From assembly GCA_025360355.1 (NCBI GenBank), contig JANYCL010000175.1:1-7060 (forward strand): a stretch of 7,060 nt of DNA, written 5' to 3'. A program made the translations under genes and the position numbers. Positions 1-4,348 of this stretch are shown here, in pieces (the first letter of the stretch is position 1; every line of letters starts with the position of its first letter). The notes below the pieces were generated by a model that saw only the letters and a program-made list of their open reading frames with translations, was not told where the DNA came from and ran no database searches. The DNA comes from Sphingobacteriaceae bacterium (lineage in GTDB: Bacteria > Bacteroidota > Bacteroidia > B-17B0 > Aurantibacillaceae).

Positions 1-1904
1 TGTTCATTGGTAAAATTATCAAGTTCTGGATTGTCTGTACCTGCTAAATGAGAGAAAACGCTTTTCACTTTTAACTGCGGATATTTTAAAAGTGCAGTGG
101 CAAGCGCATCAAGATCCTGTTCCATAAAACCTAAACGGTGCATTCCGGTGTCGAGTTTTATGTGAATGGGATAAGCTTCCGCTGAACCACTTTTTTCTAA
201 TTGCTTACAAAATAATTCTAAAACACGGAAGGAGTATATCTCCGGTTCTAAATTGTAATTGATGATATCTTCAAACGAATCTTCTTCAGGACTCATAACC
301 ATAACCGGCAAATTAATTTGTGCATTCCGTAATTCAACACCTTCGTCAGCATAAGCAACTGCTAAATAATTTACGCCAATGTGTTGTAATGTTTTTGCAA
401 TTTCAACACTGCCGCTGCCATAACCGATTGCTTTCACCATACACATGATCTGCGTTTGAGGTTTCATTAAACTGCGGTAGTAATTAATATTTTCAGTGAG
501 CTTGTTTAAATTAATTTCTAAAATTGTATCATGACTTTTTTGCTGAAGCAATTGCGAGATCTTTTCAAAACCAAAACTTCTTGCACCTTTTAAAAGAATT
601 GTAGAGTTGTTGAATTTTATATTTTTAGAATGGAATCCAATTACAAATGAATTCGTGTCTTCGAAAAAAGTTTTTTCAATATTAAAAGCATCCGCATTTG
701 CTGAAATATTTTTTCCAATACCGATAAGCGAATTAATTTTGTACTGTTTTAAGAGTCTCGAAATCTCCTTATACAAATTCTTTTGACTTTGTCCTGATTG
801 CTCTATGTCCGACAAAATAACAGTTTTAGTTGCATTGCGTGTTTGCTGATTTAAATAATTCAAAGCAATTTGTAAAGAATCCAGATCTGAATTATAAAAA
901 TCATTTATTAAAACGCAATTATTAATTCCTGTTTTAATTTCGAGTCGCAATGCAATGGAAGGTAATTCTTTAAACGAAGAATAATATTTTTCGGGTTCTG
1001 ATCCGATTGCAATTAAAACACCAAAACAAGTTATTGCATTCGCGATAGAAGCAGAATCAGTAAATGGAATTTCTAAATTATAATTTTTGGAATTATAAAC
1101 TAATTCAATTTTTGTAATGTTTCCTTTACTTTGAGCCTGTTTAATTTTTATCGCAGAAGTTTTTTCTTTCCCAATTAAAATTAGTTTTTTCTTTTTATAT
1201 TTCGCGGGAATTTGTTTTGATGTTAATCCATTCACAACGATCACATCACAATTATCAAACAATAAGAATTTCTCTGCTATTTTTTGTTTCGTGCCTGAAA
1301 AACCTTCATTATGCGCTTCTCCTAAATTTGTGAAAACGCCGATATTCGGTTTAATTATTTTTTCAAGCTTTGGCATTTCTTTTGTTGTAGAAATTCCAGC
1401 TTCAAAAATCGCAACCGTATGTTCACTATTCAAATTCCAAACCGAAAGCGGAACGCCAATTTGTGAGTTATAACTTTTTGGACTACGGCAAATATTAAAA
1501 TTATTTTTTAGTAAAGCATACATCCATTCCTTCACCATTGTTTTCCCATTGCTTCCTGTAATTGCAATTACCGGTAATGAAAATTGCTGACGATGATACG
1601 CTGCTAATTGTTGTAATGCTGATAAAGTATTTTTTACTTTTATAACTGCGCAATCTTTTGGAAGTTTTACATTTTCAGAAACCACAAAACATCTCACACC
1701 ACTTTTATAAAGATCATTTACATATTTATGTCCGTTGTTTCTCGGACTCACCAAAGCAAAAAATATGCTTTCTGCGTAATTGGTAATTGTGCGGCTGTCA
1801 CTGATTATATGTTTAACTGAAACGAATGTTCGGTCCCTGAGCGTAGCCGAAGGGCCGGTTAGTTTCCCTTTTAGTATTTCTGATATTTTTTTTGCGGTGT
1901 ACAC
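1..1904 (-). CDS. murF-alr: Bifunctional MurF ligase / alanine racemase fusion, C-terminus beyond window
   Basis: This cytoplasmic enzyme joins two steps of peptidoglycan precursor synthesis. MurF adds D-Ala-D-Ala to UDP-MurNAc-tripeptide using ATP, and the PLP-dependent racemase makes D-Ala from L-Ala. I read 634 residues without a stop. The N-terminal substrate-binding domain covers about 1-110. The ATP P-loop ITGSNGKT is at 115-122, followed by EAGIS at 168-172 and NLGEAHNEGF at 193-202. The MurF C-terminal domain has ALRLE at 318-322 and NDFYNSD at 334-340. The racemase starts near 460, with the PLP lysine K491 in MVKAIGYGSG and KLDTGMHRLGF at 583-593. Such fusions usually have a little over 800 residues, so roughly 190 C-terminal residues, including the second catalytic tyrosine, lie outside. 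The start is GTG directly after the tdk stop; no other ATG, GTG or TTG occurs in frame before residue 51. Residues about 17-25 are encoded by a palindromic repeat that appears to be an insertion. Family assignment is very secure; the start is likely. Confidence 0.95.
   Translation of the reverse strand, partial: MYTAKKISEILKGKLTGPSATLRDRTFVSVKHIISDSRTITNYAESIFFALVSPRNNGHKYVNDLYKSGVRCFVVSENVKLPKDCAVIKVKNTLSALQQLAAYHRQQFSLPVIAITGSNGKTMVKEWMYALLKNNFNICRSPKSYNSQIGVPLSVWNLNSEHTVAIFEAGISTTKEMPKLEKIIKPNIGVFTNLGEAHNEGFSGTKQKIAEKFLLFDNCDVIVVNGLTSKQIPAKYKKKKLILIGKEKTSAIKIKQAQSKGNITKIELVYNSKNYNLEIPFTDSASIANAITCFGVLIAIGSEPEKYYSSFKELPSIALRLEIKTGINNCVLINDFYNSDLDSLQIALNYLNQQTRNATKTVILSDIEQSGQSQKNLYKEISRLLKQYKINSLIGIGKNISANADAFNIEKTFFEDTNSFVIGFHSKNIKFNNSTILLKGARSFGFEKISQLLQQKSHDTILEINLNKLTENINYYRSLMKPQTQIMCMVKAIGYGSGSVEIAKTLQHIGVNYLAVAYADEGVELRNAQINLPVMVMSPEEDSFEDIINYNLEPEIYSFRVLELFCKQLEKSGSAEAYPIHIKLDTGMHRLGFMEQDLDALATALLKYPQLKVKSVFSHLAGTDNPELDNFTNE
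1831..1857. repeat. Palindromic repeat copy 1, inside murF coding sequence
   Basis: The core cctgagcgtagccgaaggg forms an imperfect hairpin: cgg/ccg and ccct/aggg outer arms with one unpaired T (1834), an internal loop, then gc/gc around a gta loop. The same core, with tt instead of gta in the loop, occurs at 3185-3202. On the murF strand it is translated as about GPSATLRDR (residues 17-25), between the ISEILKGKL segment and VSVKHIISDSR, which would normally lie close together in this domain. From memory, this sequence type is a common dispersed repeat in Bacteroidota genomes; copy number could not be checked here. Confidence 0.8.
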
Positions 1905-2477
1905 TTAACTATTCATTTTATTATAACAGCCACGGCATAATGGCTCGTAGCTATCTGTTTCTCCAAGCAAAACTAATTTATCGTTAGCAATTTTACGGTA
2001 CGAAACATATGCTAAACTACCACATTGCATGCAAATAGCGTGTACTTTTGTAACATATTCTGCTTGTGCCATCAATTGAGGCATTGGCCCAAACGGTTTT
2101 CCCTGAAAATCCAGATCCAAGCCTGCAATAATAACCCTGATACCCATATTAGCTAATTGGTTGCAAACATTCGGTAATTCCATATCAAAAAATTGCGCTT
2201 CATCAATGGCAACCACATCCACATCATTTACCAATAATAAAATGTTTGAACTGGAGGGAACAGGCGTACTATGAATTTCGCGGCCTTCGTGAGAAACGAC
2301 TTTTACTTCGTCGTAACGTGTATCAATTTGCGGCTTAAAGATCTCCACTTTCTGTTTGGCAAACTGTGCTCTGCGCAAACGCCTTATGAGTTCTTCTGTT
2401 TTACCGGAGAACATACTCCCGCAGATCACCTCGATCCATCCCTTGCGCTGGTATGTAGTTGTATTCTCTAAAAACAT
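1905..2477 (-). CDS. tdk: Thymidine kinase (type II, zinc-containing)
   Basis: This cytoplasmic salvage enzyme phosphorylates thymidine to dTMP with ATP. The 190 residues match the usual length of bacterial type II thymidine kinases. The Walker A loop GSMFSGKT is at 20-27. The DEAQFF motif is at 92-97, with E93 as the expected catalytic base. GLDLDFQGKPF at 119-129 is the characteristic following strand and loop. Two CxxC pairs, C149/C152 and C181/C184, form the expected structural zinc site. The N-terminus carries about 12 extra residues before the first core strand (WIEVICGSM), and the ATG at 2477 lies close to the divergent promoter region, preceded by an A/T-rich leader without a Shine-Dalgarno sequence. 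The gene ends in TAA immediately followed by the GTG of murF-alr in the same frame, so the two are almost certainly cotranscribed. All key residues are intact. Confidence 0.97.
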   Translation of the reverse strand: MFLENTTTYQRKGWIEVICGSMFSGKTEELIRRLRRAQFAKQKVEIFKPQIDTRYDEVKVVSHEGREIHSTPVPSSSNILLLVNDVDVVAIDEAQFFDMELPNVCNQLANMGIRVIIAGLDLDFQGKPFGPMPQLMAQAEYVTKVHAICMQCGSLAYVSYRKIANDKLVLLGETDSYEPLCRGCYNKMNS

Positions 2478-2566
2478 TGTTTAAAAAGGGTTAATATGTA
2501 AACGCTAAATGTAAAGTTAAAAGACTTATTTTTAGTAGCGAATTTATTCACAAATAATAACAAATA
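2478..2566. promoter_or_regulatory. Divergent intergenic region with promoters for tdk and the rightward genes
   Basis: These 89 bases separate two divergent starts and must hold promoters for both directions. The sequence is very A/T-rich. A weak match to the Bacteroidota -7 element (TAnnTTTG) is TATTTTTA at 2527-2534 for the rightward genes. Another is TACATTTA on the minus strand (2513-2506) for tdk. Neither has a convincing TTG element at the expected upstream distance, so the exact sites are uncertain. Both starts have A-rich leaders with no Shine-Dalgarno sequence, for example aaataataacaaata before the ATG at 2567. Confidence 0.45.
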
Positions 2567-3115
2567 ATGACAACAGATAAGGCTTTTGAACAGATGAAGT
2601 TAGCAGCGCTGGAAGTAAAATCTTTATTGATCGATATTGATGAGAACATTCATCCTTCCGTTGTCGAAATTGAAAAATTAGCAAAAGCTGTTGATACATT
2701 GAGTCAGGAATTGATCATTTATAAATTCCTTCAAACACAAAAAGAATTGTCACCAAGCTTTAATCTTCACTTAAAAGTGATGGAAAAAGCAAATAGCGTA
2801 ACGCCAACTGATACAATTGCAACTTCTGTAATAAAAGAAACTGCAAATGCCATCATTGCGAACGATCACATTGAAGGAACGGTTAACGTAGCGCGTAAAA
2901 TTGAAATGGGACTGAACGATAAATTCAGAATGATAAACGAATTATTTAATAAAAGCACAACGGAATTTAATTTAGCGATCGAGCAATTAAATTTATTTGA
3001 TTCGTTAGAAAAAAGTCAGACTTACCTTGATGAATTAAAAAAATTATATTCCTGGAAAGATGATCACGAATTAACGATCCGTATTTTTCAGTTGAATAAT
3101 AAGCGTTTTGCATAG
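2567..3115 (+). CDS. Helical cytoplasmic protein of unknown function
   Basis: I do not recognise a characterised family. The 182-residue product has no signal peptide, no membrane segment and no cysteine, so it is probably a soluble cytoplasmic protein. It looks almost entirely alpha-helical. Residues 1-60 hold charged, leucine-rich amphipathic stretches (VKSLLIDIDENIHPSVVEIE). A less ordered Thr/Ala-rich middle follows at about 75-105. The C-terminal part, about 113-181, contains NDKFRMINELF at 117-127 and ends DDHELTIRIFQLNNKRF. I have a weak recollection of Bacteroidota hypothetical proteins with a variable middle and a conserved NDKFRxINELF C-terminal half; this needs a search. It is the first of the rightward genes and lies 6 bases before the M28 peptidase gene, so the two are probably cotranscribed. 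The coding nature is supported by length, typical codon use and tight spacing. Confidence 0.85.
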   Translation: MTTDKAFEQMKLAALEVKSLLIDIDENIHPSVVEIEKLAKAVDTLSQELIIYKFLQTQKELSPSFNLHLKVMEKANSVTPTDTIATSVIKETANAIIANDHIEGTVNVARKIEMGLNDKFRMINELFNKSTTEFNLAIEQLNLFDSLEKSQTYLDELKKLYSWKDDHELTIRIFQLNNKRFA

Positions 3116-3121
3116 CTAAGG

Positions 3122-4303
3122 ATGACCCGTTCAAACAAAATACTTCTATTCATTATTCTTATTTCATCATTCTTAATTTGTCATCCTGAGCTTGCCGAAG
3201 GGCAGCACTCTCAGGATTCTCTTTATGCACGCTCGGTAATTAAAAAATTAACTTCTAAAGAATTTTACGGTCGTGGTTATTTGAATAATGGTTTAGATAA
3301 AGCCGCAAAATTTATTTCATCGGAATTAAAAAGATTTAAAGCAGAGCCGCTTTTTACTACCGGATATTATCAGTGGTTTGATTTTGATGTGAATACTTTT
3401 CCTGGTAAAATGGATGTGAAAGTGAATGGCAAAAAATTAAAACCGGGAATTGATTTTATACCTTTTCCCGAAACAGGAACGATAAGGGGCGAATTCATAC
3501 TTCAGAAAAAAGATAGTGTAAGTTACATAGCGCAAACGCATCCGGTTCCAATCGCAATTAACTTAAAACGCAAACTAACTTTTAGTGTAGCTACCAATTC
3601 TACAAATTTCGGCGGCATAGAACTTCTAAATACAAATCAATATAAAGAATTGAACAGGATCGAATTTGATATCGAAAGCAAAGTCCTTACCAAATTCATC
3701 AATAAAAATATCTGCGCTTTCATTAAAGGCACACAGAATAACGATACCGTTATCGTTTTCTCGGCACATTATGATCACCTTGGAGGTATCGGCAAAAAAA
3801 CATTCTTTCCCGGGGCCAACGATAATGCCAGCGGTGTGAGCATGGTTTTAAATCTGGTAAAATATTATTCTGAGAATCCTCCCAAATACAAAACAGTTTT
3901 TCTTTTTTTTGCGGGTGAAGAAGTCGGCTTAGATGGATCGTATCATTTTGTATATAGAGAAACGCTGGACCCCACTAAAATTAAATTTCTCGTTAATTTG
4001 GACCTACTTGGAACCGGTGATGATGGCATAATGGTTGTTAATGCTTATGAGTTCAAGGACCAATTCCAGAAACTAAAATCTGTAAATGATGCAAAACATT
4101 ATGTAAAAGAGATCAAACAAAGGGGGAAAGCCAAAAACAGTGATCATTACTGGTTCAGTGAGAAGGGAGTACCTTGTTTTTTCATTTATACCCTCGGGGG
4201 AATTAAGGCTTATCATGACGTTTTTGATGTTGAAAAAACCCTTCCTTTAACCGATTATTCCGACGTTTTCAGACTTTTAACAGACTTCGTTAAAGTGCTT
4301 TAA
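3122..4303 (+). CDS. Secreted M28-family zinc peptidase
   Basis: This is probably an exported metallo-aminopeptidase acting in the periplasm or outside the cell; the substrate is not evident. A hydrophobic N-terminal segment (about 6-20, ILLFIILISSFLIC) is a signal peptide. The M28 catalytic domain, about 190-393, has all expected metal and catalytic residues: H216 and D218 in AHYDH, D234 in NDNASG, E266 (catalytic) and E267 in GEE, D294 in NLDLLG and H365 in AYHDVFD. The N-terminal part, about 30-190, including YARSVIKKLTSKEFYGRGY, resembles the usual leader region of Bacteroidota M28 enzymes. Residues 21-27 (HPELAEG) come from a palindromic repeat inserted at the end of the signal peptide. 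The FLIC cysteine does not sit in a good lipobox, so a lipoprotein is unlikely. The start at 3122 is 6 bases after the previous stop and gives the full signal peptide. The 393-residue length suits a complete enzyme. Confidence 0.93.
   Translation: MTRSNKILLFIILISSFLICHPELAEGQHSQDSLYARSVIKKLTSKEFYGRGYLNNGLDKAAKFISSELKRFKAEPLFTTGYYQWFDFDVNTFPGKMDVKVNGKKLKPGIDFIPFPETGTIRGEFILQKKDSVSYIAQTHPVPIAINLKRKLTFSVATNSTNFGGIELLNTNQYKELNRIEFDIESKVLTKFINKNICAFIKGTQNNDTVIVFSAHYDHLGGIGKKTFFPGANDNASGVSMVLNLVKYYSENPPKYKTVFLFFAGEEVGLDGSYHFVYRETLDPTKIKFLVNLDLLGTGDDGIMVVNAYEFKDQFQKLKSVNDAKHYVKEIKQRGKAKNSDHYWFSEKGVPCFFIYTLGGIKAYHDVFDVEKTLPLTDYSDVFRLLTDFVKVL
3180..3203. repeat. Palindromic repeat copy 2, inside the M28 peptidase signal region
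   Basis: The core cctgagcttgccgaaggg at 3185-3202 is the same as in the copy inside murF apart from a tt loop in place of gta. It is read forward here and gives HPELAEG at residues 21-27, just after the hydrophobic signal core and before QDSLYARSV, where the mature enzyme normally begins. CHPELAEG-like strings are, from memory, a frequent translated form of this dispersed repeat. The reading frame is kept. Confidence 0.8.
3183..3217. repeat. Short inverted repeat around palindromic repeat copy 2
   Basis: atcctgag at 3183-3190 is matched exactly by its reverse complement ctcaggat at 3210-3217, with 19 bases between. The left arm overlaps the palindromic repeat; the right arm encodes part of SQDS in the M28 peptidase. 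It could be the far end of a longer repeat unit or chance. Confidence 0.5.
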
Positions 4304-4348
4304 AAACACAATATTTTATTGAAAAATACGTATCTTTAAGGTTCGTTT
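4304..4348 (+). promoter_or_regulatory. Intergenic gap with a possible promoter for the propeller/barrel gene
   Basis: The 45-base A/T-rich gap contains TATCTTTA at 4331-4338, one base from the Bacteroidota -7 consensus TAnnTTTG, placed 10 bases before the ATG. No matching TTG element lies at the usual distance upstream. No hairpin with a T-run is present, so the M28 transcript may also read through. The downstream gene could therefore be expressed both from its own promoter and as part of the operon. Confidence 0.4.

Noticed and set aside
1291..1473. A 60-codon open frame on the plus strand
   Set aside because: It lies wholly within the murF part of the fusion gene on the opposite strand, where the ligase motifs are clear; its translation has no recognisable features.
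1831..1857. The palindromic repeat as a transcription terminator
   Set aside because: It lies inside an intact coding sequence, early in murF, and no T-run follows it in the direction of transcription.
2271..2471. A 66-codon open frame on the plus strand
   Set aside because: It is antisense to the conserved P-loop region of tdk and ends close to the tdk start; it is explained by the codon structure of tdk.
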